NCBI GenBank assembly: GCA_934589145.1
Contig: CAKTNW010000009.1
Span: 3,815-67,814 of the forward strand
Length of the DNA: 64,000 bases
Direction: 5' to 3'
DNA from: an uncultured Oscillospiraceae bacterium
GTDB taxonomy: Bacteria > Bacillota > Clostridia > Oscillospirales > Oscillospiraceae
Positions 16,396 through 25,728 of this stretch are shown here, in pieces. The position numbers and the translations under genes are program-made. The notes beneath the pieces are model-generated. The model searched no databases, had not been told where the DNA came from, and saw nothing but the letters and a program-made list of their open reading frames with translations. Positions within the stretch are counted from its first letter, which is position 1. Each line of letters starts with the position of its first letter.

Positions 16396-16644
16396 ATGCG
16401 GGCACACAAGATTTTCCTTTTCGTTTCGTTATCGAATCACCTTTGCTCCCGCACCGCTGCCGCTGATGCGGTGCACCGAACAACGCTTCAGCGTCTACCG
16501 TCGCAATGGTGAGCGGCAGCGGCGCAGAAAGAAAGTCGATTCGTCATACGCAACAAAATCAACCATGTCCTGTGAACGCGTGGTAAAAGGCAGCAAATCA
16601 GCACAAACCATAGCGTGCGCGGATTCTTAAACCGCAGGTTTAAG
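16396..16644. repeat. Large palindromic intergenic element (copy E)
   Basis: The 579-bp gap upstream of the SPASM gene contains a second copy of the element. The hairpin arms CCGCTGCCGCTGA and TGAGCGGCAGCGG surround GAACAACGCTTCAG..., as in copy D. The adjacent stretch AGAAAGTCGATTCGTCATACGC and the 35-bp block at 16610-16644 also match. After it, 16645-16846 holds more short hairpins (ACTTTTGG/CCAAAAGT near 16768-16794) and no gene. Confidence 0.8.
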
Positions 16645-16846
16645 CAGCGTTTTTGGGGAGCGATCCGAGCGCTGCCAGCGGCAGATGAAGCGAGGTGAGC
16701 GAGTGGCAGCGGTCAAAATTTCGGCGGCTTAAATGCCGCAACGAAATTTTGGGTACCGCAACAGGACACTTTTGGGGCCGAGGCCAAAAGTGTCCCGTGC
16801 CCGGAGGCACGGAATACTCCCTTCGCGCCCGGAAGTGCGGAACATC

Positions 16847-17284
16847 CTATTTCACCGCCCACAGGATCAGCCCGTATACCGCGCTGGCGGCGGTGCCGAA
16901 TACGATCACCGGCCCGGCCACGGTGAACATCTTCACCGCGGTGCCGGTGACCACGCCCTCGGCCCGGAAGTCGATGGCGGGAGAAGCAACGGCGTTGGCA
17001 AAGCCGGTGATGGGTACCAGCGTGCCTGCCCCGGCGTACCGGGCCAGCCGGTGATACAGCCCCAGCCCCGTGAACAGCGCCGAGAGAAACACCAGCGTCA
17101 CCGATGTGGCGGTGCCCGCGTCCTCTAAATTCAATCCCAGGAAGCGGTACCAATCGCCAAGCGCTTGTCCGACGCAGCAGATGGCGCCGCCCACCAGAAA
17201 CGCCAGCGCCACGTTTTTCCACACCGGCGATTTGGGATTGATGCTTTTGAGATATTCCTGATATTGCTTGGGTGACATATCCAT
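16847..17284 (-). CDS. spoVAC: Stage V sporulation protein AC
   Basis: This 145-residue membrane protein matches SpoVAC: several hydrophobic helices and the family signature LVPITGFANAVASPAIDFRA with FxxEG following. SpoVA proteins form the channel that moves dipicolinic acid into the developing spore and out during germination. Starts at 17284 and 17278 are both possible. Normally spoVAC is followed by spoVAD and spoVAE(B); here no partner is adjacent, so this is a lone copy or the other genes are elsewhere. It is direct evidence for a spore-forming lineage. Confidence 0.88.
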   Translation of the reverse strand: MDMSPKQYQEYLKSINPKSPVWKNVALAFLVGGAICCVGQALGDWYRFLGLNLEDAGTATSVTLVFLSALFTGLGLYHRLARYAGAGTLVPITGFANAVASPAIDFRAEGVVTGTAVKMFTVAGPVIVFGTAASAVYGLILWAVK

Positions 17285-17400
17285 ATTTTCCACGGCCTTT
17301 CCCTGTTTTGGGGCTAGTTTGCCCCGCGGGAGGAAAATCATGCATTGATAAAAGAAGCCGTTGGGCGTATAATAATCATCCAGAAATGAGGTGCACCATC

Positions 17401-17646
17401 ATGAGCTTACCCGACAATTACTATCTCTTCGGCCGCAAGCCGTTGCAATACGCCGTCATCGACCCGGTCTCCTGCACCGGGTGCGGATGGTGCGCCATGT
17501 TCTGCCCTGTGGAGTGCATGTTCCAGCGGCCGGACGGCTTTTACGACCTGGATGTGGACAAGTGCATCGGCTGCCGCTCCTGCCGGGTCAACTGCTTTTA
17601 TGATGCTATCACCATGATCCAGCGGGACAGAAGGGAGGATGCATGA
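17401..17646 (+). CDS. Two-cluster 4Fe-4S ferredoxin
   Basis: This 81-residue ferredoxin-fold protein has two cysteine sets, CTGCGWCAMFCPVEC and CIGCRSCRVNC, which bind two [4Fe-4S] clusters. It begins MSLPDNYYLFGRKPLQY. The stop overlaps the hemW start (ATGATGA), so it is translated with hemW. It may supply electrons to HemW or to another radical enzyme; that link is inferred only from position. Confidence 0.88.
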   Translation: MSLPDNYYLFGRKPLQYAVIDPVSCTGCGWCAMFCPVECMFQRPDGFYDLDVDKCIGCRSCRVNCFYDAITMIQRDRREDA

Positions 17647-18833
17647 TGGAAAAGACACTGGGCCTGTATCTCCACATCCCCTTCTGCAAGAGCAAGTGCG
17701 CCTACTGCGACTTCTACTCCCTGCCCCACAGCGAGGAGAAGATGGACGCCTATACCGCCGCCCTGATCCGCCATCTGGAGGAGGTGGCGCCCCGGTGCAC
17801 CGCCCACACGGTGGATACGGTGTATTTCGGCGGCGGCACCCCCAGCTATCTGGGGGAAAAACGGCTGATAAAGCTGCTGAAAACCGTGAAAAAGCGCTAT
17901 CATGTGGCCGCCGACGCGGAGATCACGCTGGAAGCCAACCCCGACAGCGCCGAGGACTGGAAAGCCCTGCGGGCCCTGCGTAAGGCGGGCTTCAACCGCA
18001 TTTCCCTGGGTGTGCAGGCGGCGGACGACGAGCTGCTGCGGCGCATCGGCCGGGTACATACCTGGGAGCAGGTGCTCTCGGCGGTAGCGGCGGCCCGGAT
18101 GGCCGGGCTGGAGAATCTGAGCCTTGACCTGATCTACGGTCTGCCGGGCCAGACGCTGGCGGCGTGGCAGGACACCCTTCGCTCCGCCGCGGCGCTGGAG
18201 CCGAAGCACATCAGCTGCTACGGCCTGAAGATCGAGCCGGGCACGCCCCTGTGGCATCAGCGGCAGAGCACCGATATTCCCGACGACGACACCCAGGCGG
18301 ACATGTATCTATGGACAGTGGATTACCTGAAAAAGCACGGCTATGAGCAGTATGAGATCTCCAACTTCGCCCAGCCGGGGTACGAGAGCCGCCACAACCT
18401 GAAATACTGGACGCTGGGCGAGTACGCGGGCTTCGGCCCCGGCGCCCACTCCGACATGGGTGGTGTCCGCTTTGCCTATGAGCGGGATCTGGACGCCTAC
18501 ATCGCCGGAGACCTGCACCTGTCGGAGATGGAGGAGATCCCGCCCCTTGACCGGGATCTGGAGTACATCATGCTGTCGCTGCGCACCACCCAGGGCATCG
18601 ACAGCGGCTATTTCGAGCGGCAGTTCCGCCAGAAGTTCCAGCCTATGGAGGAGCTGCTGGTGCAGTACGAGCCCCACGGCTTCGCCGCCCGGACGGAAAA
18701 GGGCTGGCGTCTGACGCCCCGGGGCTTCTTCGTGTCCAACGCGATCATCGTCTCGCTGCAGGAGGCGGTGGGCCGGGCACGGCAGCAGAAGCTCCAGCGT
18801 GCCGCCGAGGGCGACTTCAAGATCGACGTATAA
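17643..18833 (+). CDS. hemW: Radical SAM heme chaperone HemW
   Basis: This 396-residue protein is of normal HemW length. It begins LGLYLHIPFCKSKCAYCDFYS, where the CxxxCxxC cluster is flanked by HemN-family residues, then DTVYFGGGTPS. HemW binds heme and delivers it to target proteins; it is often misnamed coproporphyrinogen oxidase. The extra N-terminal cysteine typical of HemN is absent. It overlaps the ferredoxin gene and is closed by the hairpin at 18840. Confidence 0.93.
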   Translation: MMEKTLGLYLHIPFCKSKCAYCDFYSLPHSEEKMDAYTAALIRHLEEVAPRCTAHTVDTVYFGGGTPSYLGEKRLIKLLKTVKKRYHVAADAEITLEANPDSAEDWKALRALRKAGFNRISLGVQAADDELLRRIGRVHTWEQVLSAVAAARMAGLENLSLDLIYGLPGQTLAAWQDTLRSAAALEPKHISCYGLKIEPGTPLWHQRQSTDIPDDDTQADMYLWTVDYLKKHGYEQYEISNFAQPGYESRHNLKYWTLGEYAGFGPGAHSDMGGVRFAYERDLDAYIAGDLHLSEMEEIPPLDRDLEYIMLSLRTTQGIDSGYFERQFRQKFQPMEELLVQYEPHGFAARTEKGWRLTPRGFFVSNAIIVSLQEAVGRARQQKLQRAAEGDFKIDV

Positions 18834-18839
18834 GATAAA

Positions 18840-18872
18840 ACCACGGCAGGGCTCCCCTGCCGTGGCTTTTGT
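18840..18872 (+). terminator. Terminator after hemW
   Basis: CCACGGCAGG, GCTC, CCCTGCCGTGG, then CTTTTG. The 343 bp from hemW to the next gene otherwise hold one small palindrome (ATGCCGCC/GGCGGCAT at 18901-18919) and the promoter at 19070. Confidence 0.9.
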
Positions 18873-19069
18873 ATATGAGCGGCTCCGGATTTATTTTATC
18901 ATGCCGCCGCAGGCGGCATACCATTTCTTTTCACTTTTCACTCTTCTCTTTTCCCTTGAATATAGTACGACCCTCGAACTATTTTGCCCCAAAATACCGG
19001 GATTTTCCCGGCTTTCCCCTATACTCTCTTAATAAATGTAACAGAAACGTAAATTTTTGCCCGCGGTGA

Positions 19070-19098
19070 TTGATTTGAAAAAAAAGAGGTGGTAAACT
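19070..19098 (+). promoter_or_regulatory. Promoter of RND transporter gene
   Basis: TTGATT (19070-19075), 17 bp, TAAACT (19093-19098), about 80 bp upstream of the start. Confidence 0.6.
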
Positions 19099-19176
19099 AA
19101 AGCGTCAAAAAGGCGGCCCAGGCCGCTTCACACCATATTTGGCGCGCCCTGCGGCGCTGAAGAGAGGAAGAAATTC

Positions 19177-22100
19177 GTGCCCGGCTTTAGTGTAAAAAAA
19201 CCGTTGACTGTTTATGTGGTGGCCCTGGCGGTCCTGATCCTGGGCGTGGTGGCCTATCTGAAGATGACCCCCGACCTGATGCCCAACATGGACTACCCCT
19301 ATGTGATCGTCGTCACCAGCGATCCCGGCGCAAGCCCGGAAAGCGTGGAGAAGGAGATCACCAAGCCGCTGGAGAAATCGCTGGCCACGCTGGATCAGCT
19401 GAAGAACATCACCTCCACCAGCCAGAACAGCGTCTCCATGGTGGTGCTGGAGTTTGAAAACGGCGCCAATATGGATTCCCTGGGCATCGATATCCAGCAG
19501 CAGGTCTCCTCCCTGCAGGGCCAGTGGGACGACACCGTGTCCTCTCCCTATATCCTGAAGGTGAATCCCTCCATGATCCCCGTCATGGTGGCCGCTATCA
19601 GCAGCAGCGACATGGACGTGGGCGAGCTCAGCGATTTCGTGGAGGAAGAGCTGTCCGCCAAGCTGACCGGTATCACCGGCGTGGCCAGCGTAGAGATCAT
19701 GGGCACCGTCGACCGGGAGATGCATGTGGTGCTGGATGCGGAGAAGATGGCCGCCCTGACGGAAACCATCCGCCAGAGCGCGGGCAAGCTGCTGGATAAG
19801 GCGGCAGGCCAGCTCAGCAGCGCCAAAAAGCAGGTGACTGACGCCCAGGCGGCGCTGGATGACGGTATCCGCCAGGCGGCCGACGGCATCGGCGACGGTG
19901 TGACCGGCGCCCTGAACCAGGCGGTGGACGCCCTGAAGAACGCCATGAATACCGCCCCCGCCATGTCGGAGGAGGAAAAGGCACTGCGGGAGAGTATCGC
20001 CGCCGATCAGGCGCAGATGACCGCCAATAACGAGACCATTCAGGCCAATCTGGCCATCATCGCCGACCCCGACGCCACCGACGAGGAGAAGGAGGCCGCC
20101 CGGGCGGAGAACGAGACGCTGTCCGCCGCCAATATGGAACTGGCCCAGCGCGTCACCGAGAATACCCAGACCCTGACCCAGCTGGTGGCCCAGCGGACGG
20201 AGGATCAGCTCCGGCAGGGCGTGGACGAGATGCAGAAGACCATCCAGGAGATCGAGGATTTCCTTAACGATCCCAACCGCTTCGATTCCCTGGGCAACCA
20301 GATCTCCGGCGGTGTGGAGTCCATGCTGGACGGCGTGCTGCTGATGACCGAGGGCAACGTGCAGCTGAAGCTGGCGCTGCAGCAGATCGAGGACGGCGAG
20401 GCCCAACTGGCCCAGACCCGCAAGCAGGTGCTGGAGCAGTTGGATCTGGACGGCATGCTGTCCGTCTCCATGATCGAGCAGCTGCTGACGGCCCAGGATT
20501 TCTCCATGCCTGCCGGCTACATAGACGATAACGACGGCATCAGCTACATGGTGTCCGTGGGCAACGAGATCAGCACCACCGACGAGCTGGAAGATATGGT
20601 GCTATTTGACCTGGGCATCGACGGCATGGAGCCCGTCCGACTCAGCGACGTGGCCACCGTGTTCTATACCGACAATTCCGACCAGATCTACGCCAAGCTG
20701 GACGGTGAAAACGGCATTATCGCCTCCTTCACCAAGCAGTCCAACTACGCCACGGCGGAGGTCTCCGACAACATCACCGTCCGTCTGGATCAACTGACGC
20801 AGGAGTATCAGGGCATCAGCTTCAAGCCCCTGATGGACCAGGGCGACTATATCCACCTGATCGTGGAGACCATCATCTCGTCCCTCCTGTGGGGCGCGCT
20901 GTTCTCCGTGGTGGTGCTGTTCCTGTTCCTGCGGGACTGGCGGCCTACGCTGATCACCCTGATCGCCATTCCCACCAGTGTGATATTCGCCGTGGTGCTG
21001 ATGTATTTCACCGGCGTCACCATCAACATGATCTCCCTCAGCGGTCTGCTGGTGGCGGTGGGCATGCTGGTGGATAACTCGGTAGTGGTCATCGAGAATA
21101 TCTACCGGCTCCGCGCAAGAGGCGCCACGGTGGTGCAGGCCGCCGTGTCCGGCGCGCGGCAGGTGCTGGGCGCCATCGCCTCCAGCACGCTGACCACCGT
21201 GTGCGTGTTCGCCCCCATCGTGTTTGTGGAGGGCCTGACCCGCGAGCTGTTTACCGACCTGGCCCTGACCATCACCTATTCCCTGCTGGCCAGCCTTCTG
21301 GTGGCGCTGACGCTGGTGCCCGCCATGGCCAGCGGCATGCTGCAGCGTCCGCTGGTGCAGAAGCCCGGCCTGCTGGATAAGATCTATCCCGCTTACAAAA
21401 AGGCCATCGTCTGGTCGCTGGATCACAAGGCGGCGGTGCTGGCCGGTTCCCTGGCGCTGCTGCTCCTCTCCGGCATTGTTACCGTCAGCCGGGGCTTCAG
21501 CTTTATGCCCGATATGGATATGAACAGCGTCAACGTCACCGTCTATATGCCGGAGGACTGTACCCGTGAGGAGGCCGTGGAATATACCGACGAGGTGGCC
21601 CGCCGCTGCATGACGGTGGAGGGCGTGGACGCCGTGGGTGCCATGATCCAGGCCGACACGGCCCTGACCATGATGACCACCACCGGCAGCGGCCAATACG
21701 ACGCCACCATTTACATCACTCTGCCGGACAGCTACTCCGGCAACAGCGTGGGCAAGGAGATCGAGGCCCTGTGCGCCGACATGGACTGCCGCGTGACGGC
21801 GGAGAACGTCATGTCCGGCATGATGAGCTATGTCACCGGCAACGGCGTGTCCCTGCAGGTCTACAGCGAGGATATGGAGACGCTGCAGTCCACTGCCAGG
21901 GCCATAGCCGCCCGCATTGAGCAGGTGGAGGGCACCGTGGACGTGTCCGACGGTCTGGAGGACGCGGCACAGGCCCTGCATGTGACGGTGGACCGCACCA
22001 AGGCCATGGAGCACGGCATGACCGTGGCCCAGATCTATATGCAGGTGGCTGCCGCCCTGAACACCACCTCCACCGGCACTGACATGGTGCTGGACGATAC

Positions 22101-23034
22101 CTCCATGCAGCTCATCATCCAGCAGGATGAGAGCAGCAAAATGACCGTGGAGTCCCTGCCGGAGCTGAAGATCGACCCCGACAGCGCCATGTCCTCCGCC
22201 ATGAGCGGCGGCACCTCGGATTCCTCCGCCTCCTCCTTGGCCGCCATGTCCGGCACGGAGGACGAGGATACCGACAACAGCTTCCTGCTGAAGGACGTGG
22301 CTACGGTGGAAAAGACCGTCAGCCTGAACACCATCAACCGTGACCAGCAGCGCCGATGCGTTACCGTCACCGCCGGCATCGCCGACGGCAAGAATGTCAC
22401 CCTGGTGTCCGACCAGGTGACCAAGGCCGTGGAGGCCATGGAGCTGCCGGAGGGCGCGACCATCGAGTTCAACGGCGAAAACGAGCAGATCATGGACGCC
22501 ATGGGTCAGGTGCTGCTGATGCTGCTGCTGGGCATCGTGCTGGTGTACTTCGTCATGGTGGCCCAGTTCCAGTCCCTGCGTGAGCCCTTCATCATCATGT
22601 TCACCATCCCCCTGGCCTTCACCGGCGGCTTCCTGGCGCTGCTGCTCAGCGGCACGGAGCTCAGCGTCATTTCCCTCATTGGCTTCGTGATGCTGGTGGG
22701 CATCATCGTCAACAACGGCATCGTGCTGGTGGACTACATCAACCAGCAGCGCCTGGCGGGCATGGAGCGGCGGGACGCCATCATCGACGCGGGCGTCACC
22801 CGTTTGCGGCCCATTCTGATGACCTCTCTGACCACCATTCTGGGCCTGATCGTCACGGCGTTGGCGAAGAACGCCGGTACCTCCCTGATCCAGCCGGTGG
22901 CGCTGGTGTGCATCGGCGGCCTGCTGTATGCCACGCTGATGACGCTGTTCGTGGTGCCCTGTATGTACGAGATCGTCAGCAAGAAGAAGCTCCGTCATGT
23001 GGACGAGAAGGAGCTGGAGATCCTGCAAGATTAA
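19177..23034 (+). CDS. RND-family efflux permease (HAE1/AcrB-like)
   Basis: This 1285-residue transporter starts with GTG at 19177 behind GAGAGGAAG. It shows the AcrB/HAE1 pattern: an N-terminal helix, PNMDYPYVIVVTSDPGASPE, a first membrane block near residues 560-760, a second periplasmic-like half and a second block near 1105-1270 (FVMVAQFQSLREPF...NNGIVLVDYIN). An unusual feature is a long insert (about residues 200-425) rich in Glu, Gln and Asn that reads as a coiled coil (QAQMTANNETIQANLAIIAD). Gram-positive members lack an outer-membrane channel; the insert may replace the missing periplasmic adaptor. No adaptor gene adjoins it. The substrate is unknown. Confidence 0.92.
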   Translation: MPGFSVKKPLTVYVVALAVLILGVVAYLKMTPDLMPNMDYPYVIVVTSDPGASPESVEKEITKPLEKSLATLDQLKNITSTSQNSVSMVVLEFENGANMDSLGIDIQQQVSSLQGQWDDTVSSPYILKVNPSMIPVMVAAISSSDMDVGELSDFVEEELSAKLTGITGVASVEIMGTVDREMHVVLDAEKMAALTETIRQSAGKLLDKAAGQLSSAKKQVTDAQAALDDGIRQAADGIGDGVTGALNQAVDALKNAMNTAPAMSEEEKALRESIAADQAQMTANNETIQANLAIIADPDATDEEKEAARAENETLSAANMELAQRVTENTQTLTQLVAQRTEDQLRQGVDEMQKTIQEIEDFLNDPNRFDSLGNQISGGVESMLDGVLLMTEGNVQLKLALQQIEDGEAQLAQTRKQVLEQLDLDGMLSVSMIEQLLTAQDFSMPAGYIDDNDGISYMVSVGNEISTTDELEDMVLFDLGIDGMEPVRLSDVATVFYTDNSDQIYAKLDGENGIIASFTKQSNYATAEVSDNITVRLDQLTQEYQGISFKPLMDQGDYIHLIVETIISSLLWGALFSVVVLFLFLRDWRPTLITLIAIPTSVIFAVVLMYFTGVTINMISLSGLLVAVGMLVDNSVVVIENIYRLRARGATVVQAAVSGARQVLGAIASSTLTTVCVFAPIVFVEGLTRELFTDLALTITYSLLASLLVALTLVPAMASGMLQRPLVQKPGLLDKIYPAYKKAIVWSLDHKAAVLAGSLALLLLSGIVTVSRGFSFMPDMDMNSVNVTVYMPEDCTREEAVEYTDEVARRCMTVEGVDAVGAMIQADTALTMMTTTGSGQYDATIYITLPDSYSGNSVGKEIEALCADMDCRVTAENVMSGMMSYVTGNGVSLQVYSEDMETLQSTARAIAARIEQVEGTVDVSDGLEDAAQALHVTVDRTKAMEHGMTVAQIYMQVAAALNTTSTGTDMVLDDTSMQLIIQQDESSKMTVESLPELKIDPDSAMSSAMSGGTSDSSASSLAAMSGTEDEDTDNSFLLKDVATVEKTVSLNTINRDQQRRCVTVTAGIADGKNVTLVSDQVTKAVEAMELPEGATIEFNGENEQIMDAMGQVLLMLLLGIVLVYFVMVAQFQSLREPFIIMFTIPLAFTGGFLALLLSGTELSVISLIGFVMLVGIIVNNGIVLVDYINQQRLAGMERRDAIIDAGVTRLRPILMTSLTTILGLIVTALAKNAGTSLIQPVALVCIGGLLYATLMTLFVVPCMYEIVSKKKLRHVDEKELEILQD

Positions 23035-23049
23035 ATCCGGTGAAAAATA

Positions 23050-23093
23050 AAAAAGGACACCGTTCTGCCACTGGCGGAACGGTGTCCTTTTTG
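23050..23093 (+). terminator. Terminator after RND gene
   Basis: AAAAAGGACACCGTTCTGCC...GGCGGAACGGTGTCCTTTTTG: a long perfect stem with a T run. Confidence 0.92.
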
Positions 23094-23319
23094 TCCCTGA
23101 ACGTGCGTGACCGGAGCGCCCGATCAGCGCTCCGGTCATGCGGAGAGGAAGTTCTAATGAAAATTCAAAAAGAATCGTCGGATAACCTACATACCGACTA
23201 TGCAGACAGCATAGCACAAGTTGCTCCATTTGTAAAGCGCGTGATAGGAATCATTTCCATGAAACCTTGTACTGATAGGAAAACCGTCGTTTCCTGGGGA
23301 AATATGCCACCGGCGGGGG

Positions 23320-23348
23320 TTGACTTTGGGCCGCGGAATCCCTATAAT
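23320..23348 (+). promoter_or_regulatory. Strong promoter for riboswitch 1
   Basis: TTGACT (23320-23325), 17 bp, TATAAT (23343-23348). Transcription would start near 23355, just before the cobalamin riboswitch-like leader. Confidence 0.85.
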
Positions 23349-23379
23349 AAAATGGAATATGAATACGGCCTGTTGATCC

Positions 23380-23620
23380 GGTGTAGCCGCTTGCCGCAAC
23401 GCCTCTTTAGGGAGGTCAGGCAGCGGTGCAAAAGAAAAGGGATAAACCCTACGCGACCGGCACTGTGAGCGCAAGAACGTATCTGAAGCGGCATCCGCCG
23501 CCGGGAGGAAACTCCGCCATTGCAGGACTTGCTTCTGTGAGAAGGTAAGGTACGAACGGGGAGCATGACTGCTCCGTGGCGCGAGTCAGGAGAATTGCAT
23601 CGTCCAGGGCCATTGCAGCG
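23380..23620 (+). ncRNA. Probable cobalamin riboswitch 1
   Basis: The 5' leader holds conserved cobalamin-riboswitch pieces in order. TAGGGAGG comes first, then GCGGTGCAA (near 23423), ACGCGACCGGCACTGTGA (near 23451-23468) and, after a longer variable arm, GCGAGTCAGGAGA (23581-23593). These correspond to the B12-box parts GGTGCAA, GACCCGCCACTGTGA and AGTCAGGAGAC of the RF00174 family. A promoter lies about 50 bp before it and a terminator 80 bp after it, as expected for a transcriptional off-switch. The downstream gene encodes a transcobalamin-like domain, which fits. The P1 stem was not resolved by eye. Confidence 0.78.
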
Positions 23621-23699
23621 GGCGCACTCTCCGTATGCAGGACGAGCACATAGCGCGCTGATTTTTCCGTATCTGCGGAAAGGTCAGCTTTTTGTTGTG

Positions 23700-23739
23700 T
23701 AAAAAGCGCCGGCATCCAAGGATGTCCGGCGCTTTTCCA
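23700..23739 (+). terminator. Riboswitch 1 expression platform terminator
   Basis: AAAAGCGCCGGCATCC, AA, GGATGTCCGGCGCTTTTCC. It sits between the riboswitch and the DUF4430 gene, with no ORF ending before it, so it most likely acts as a conditional terminator under cobalamin control. Confidence 0.82.
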
Positions 23740-23802
23740 TCTTATGAGCCGCCGCGGTCTTTACCGAGAGAAGGGCGTACCCACTGAGGAGAAAACGAAA
23801 CG

Positions 23803-25728
23803 ATGAAACACTTTCTGCAAAAATACAAGAAAGCGCTGGTCTCCGGCGCGGTATGCCTGGTGCTGGCGCTGGCGCTGGCGGTAGGCAGCTGGGCGGCCCT
23901 GTCCGCGGATCGGGCGCAGCCCGACGCGCCGAAGGCCCGGGAATATCCCGGCCTGAACATCGACCAGATCGGCCTGCGCTACGACCAGCAGTCCCAGACC
24001 CAGGACGGCGCCGCCGGAAGCGGCGAGGGGGACGGCCAGTCCCAATCCGAGGATACAGAGCCTCAGGACGACGCGCCGCCCCAGGAAACGCCCAAGCCGG
24101 ATCAGATCACGGTAGAAGAGCCGGATCCCGGCGAGGATCAGCAGCCCAGCGAGGATCAGAAGGACGACGAGAATCCCGGCGACGGCCCTGCCGACCCGGA
24201 GAATCCCGACGATCAGCCGGAGGAGCCGCAGATCACCACATCCCTCCGCAACCAGACCATCACCCAGGAGGAACTGCGGGACGGCATGTTTTCCTTTGTG
24301 GCCAAGGTGCTCAACGGTCAGGACGACACCTACCTTCGGGCACGCATCAAGAACAGCGCGACCAACGGCAAATGGATCACTGCCTCCGGCGATGACTATA
24401 CCACCAAGCTGGCGCTGGGCCGCAACGAGATCACCCTTCTGCTGAAGCGGGGCGCGGAGGTTATCGGCGAGGTCACCTATGTCGTCAACTACCGGGCCGC
24501 TATGGCGACAGAGGACGAACCCGAAAAGGGCGACGAGCCGCCTACCATCCGCACCAGCCTGGATAATGCCGCCACCGAGACCACCAACCGCAACATGACC
24601 CTGACCGTCTGGGCCACGGACGGACAGGAGAACCCCATTCACCAGAACCATGTCAAGGTGATGCTGGACGGCAAGGAGATCACCCAATACACCGGCTCCG
24701 GCGCCAGCGGCCTGGAATATAAGCTGTATCTGGAAGCGGGCAATGTGGGCAGCAAGACGGAACATACCGTCACGGTGCTGGCCTGGGACGACAAGGGAAA
24801 TTCCACGCTCAAAACCTATAAGATCGTCTATAAGACCCGTGACAGCGGCGAAAAGATCGGAACCGCCACGGTGCGCCTGGATCTGTCGGTGCTGGGACTG
24901 GGCATTATTGAAGCCCCGGTCAGCACGGACATTTTCCAGGATGTTCCCGCCTCCTACGCGGTGAAAGAGGTGCTGGAAAAGCTGGGCTATACCATTGCCT
25001 ATGACGGTTCGCTGGACAACGGCTTTTACCTGACCCGCATCAGCCGCAACATGGCCTTCAAATATGCGCAGATCCCCGAGGAACTGAAGCACCTGCTGGA
25101 ACTGGACGGCCTGTCGGTGACGGTGCCCAAGCCCCAGGTCGGCAAGAACAGTGTGGGCGAATTTGACTATACCATGGGTTCCGGCTGGATGTACAGCATC
25201 AACGGCGCCTATCCCGGCAAGGGTCTGTCGGAATACTTCCTCAGTGACGGCGATACCCTGACGCTGCGCTTTACCTTGGCTTACGGCAAGGATATCGGCG
25301 GCGGAAACTCCGGCGCAAACAGTGGCGCGCTGCAAAAGTACTGCGGCAAATGGGTGGATGGCCGCTATATCCCCAATCACACCTATAAGGACGGCGTATG
25401 CGCTATCTGCGGTGCGGTGGATCCGGAGCACCCCCATAACGAGACGGAGGAGATCACCCGTCCCGCCACCTGCACCGAGGCCGGCGAAAAGACCTATACC
25501 TGTTCCATCTGCGGCGAGAGCCATACCGAAGCCATTCCCGCCGCGGGCCATCACTATGAAAACGGCGTCTGCACCGTCTGCGGACAGCCGGATCCCGACG
25601 CCAAGCCGGAACCGACCCCGGATCCTGACCCCACCCCTGATCCGGAGCCCGATCCCGGTACGGACCCGGAGCCGACGCCCGACCCCAACCCCGGCGGAGA
25701 GGAGACACAAAATGAAAATGCTGCGTAA
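23803..25728 (+). CDS. Secreted DUF4430 protein (transcobalamin C-terminal-like)
   Basis: This 641-residue protein has an N-terminal membrane/signal segment (about 10-33) and an acidic, Pro-rich linker (40-145). An unassigned beta region (about 148-350) precedes a DUF4430 domain (about 375-485) with the hallmark GSGWMYSINGAYPG and SDGDTLTLRF. DUF4430 is the bacterial counterpart of the C-terminal cobalamin-contacting domain of transcobalamin and intrinsic factor. The tail has three CxxC modules (CAICG, CSICG, CTVCG, about 533-595) with histidines and a Pro/Asp repeat, perhaps metal-binding. It is the first gene after riboswitch 1 and overlaps the toroid gene by 17 bases. Confidence 0.85.
   Translation: MKHFLQKYKKALVSGAVCLVLALALAVGSWAALSADRAQPDAPKAREYPGLNIDQIGLRYDQQSQTQDGAAGSGEGDGQSQSEDTEPQDDAPPQETPKPDQITVEEPDPGEDQQPSEDQKDDENPGDGPADPENPDDQPEEPQITTSLRNQTITQEELRDGMFSFVAKVLNGQDDTYLRARIKNSATNGKWITASGDDYTTKLALGRNEITLLLKRGAEVIGEVTYVVNYRAAMATEDEPEKGDEPPTIRTSLDNAATETTNRNMTLTVWATDGQENPIHQNHVKVMLDGKEITQYTGSGASGLEYKLYLEAGNVGSKTEHTVTVLAWDDKGNSTLKTYKIVYKTRDSGEKIGTATVRLDLSVLGLGIIEAPVSTDIFQDVPASYAVKEVLEKLGYTIAYDGSLDNGFYLTRISRNMAFKYAQIPEELKHLLELDGLSVTVPKPQVGKNSVGEFDYTMGSGWMYSINGAYPGKGLSEYFLSDGDTLTLRFTLAYGKDIGGGNSGANSGALQKYCGKWVDGRYIPNHTYKDGVCAICGAVDPEHPHNETEEITRPATCTEAGEKTYTCSICGESHTEAIPAAGHHYENGVCTVCGQPDPDAKPEPTPDPDPTPDPEPDPGTDPEPTPDPNPGGEETQNENAA

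Noticed and set aside
20602..23229. 875-codon minus-strand ORF opposite the RND gene
   Set aside because: His/Gln/Gly-rich mirror translation of a well-supported transporter gene.
23157..23468. 103-codon ORF after the RND terminator
   Set aside because: It has a plausible ribosome site but runs across the strong promoter at 23320 and into the riboswitch core, and the composition is not protein-like.
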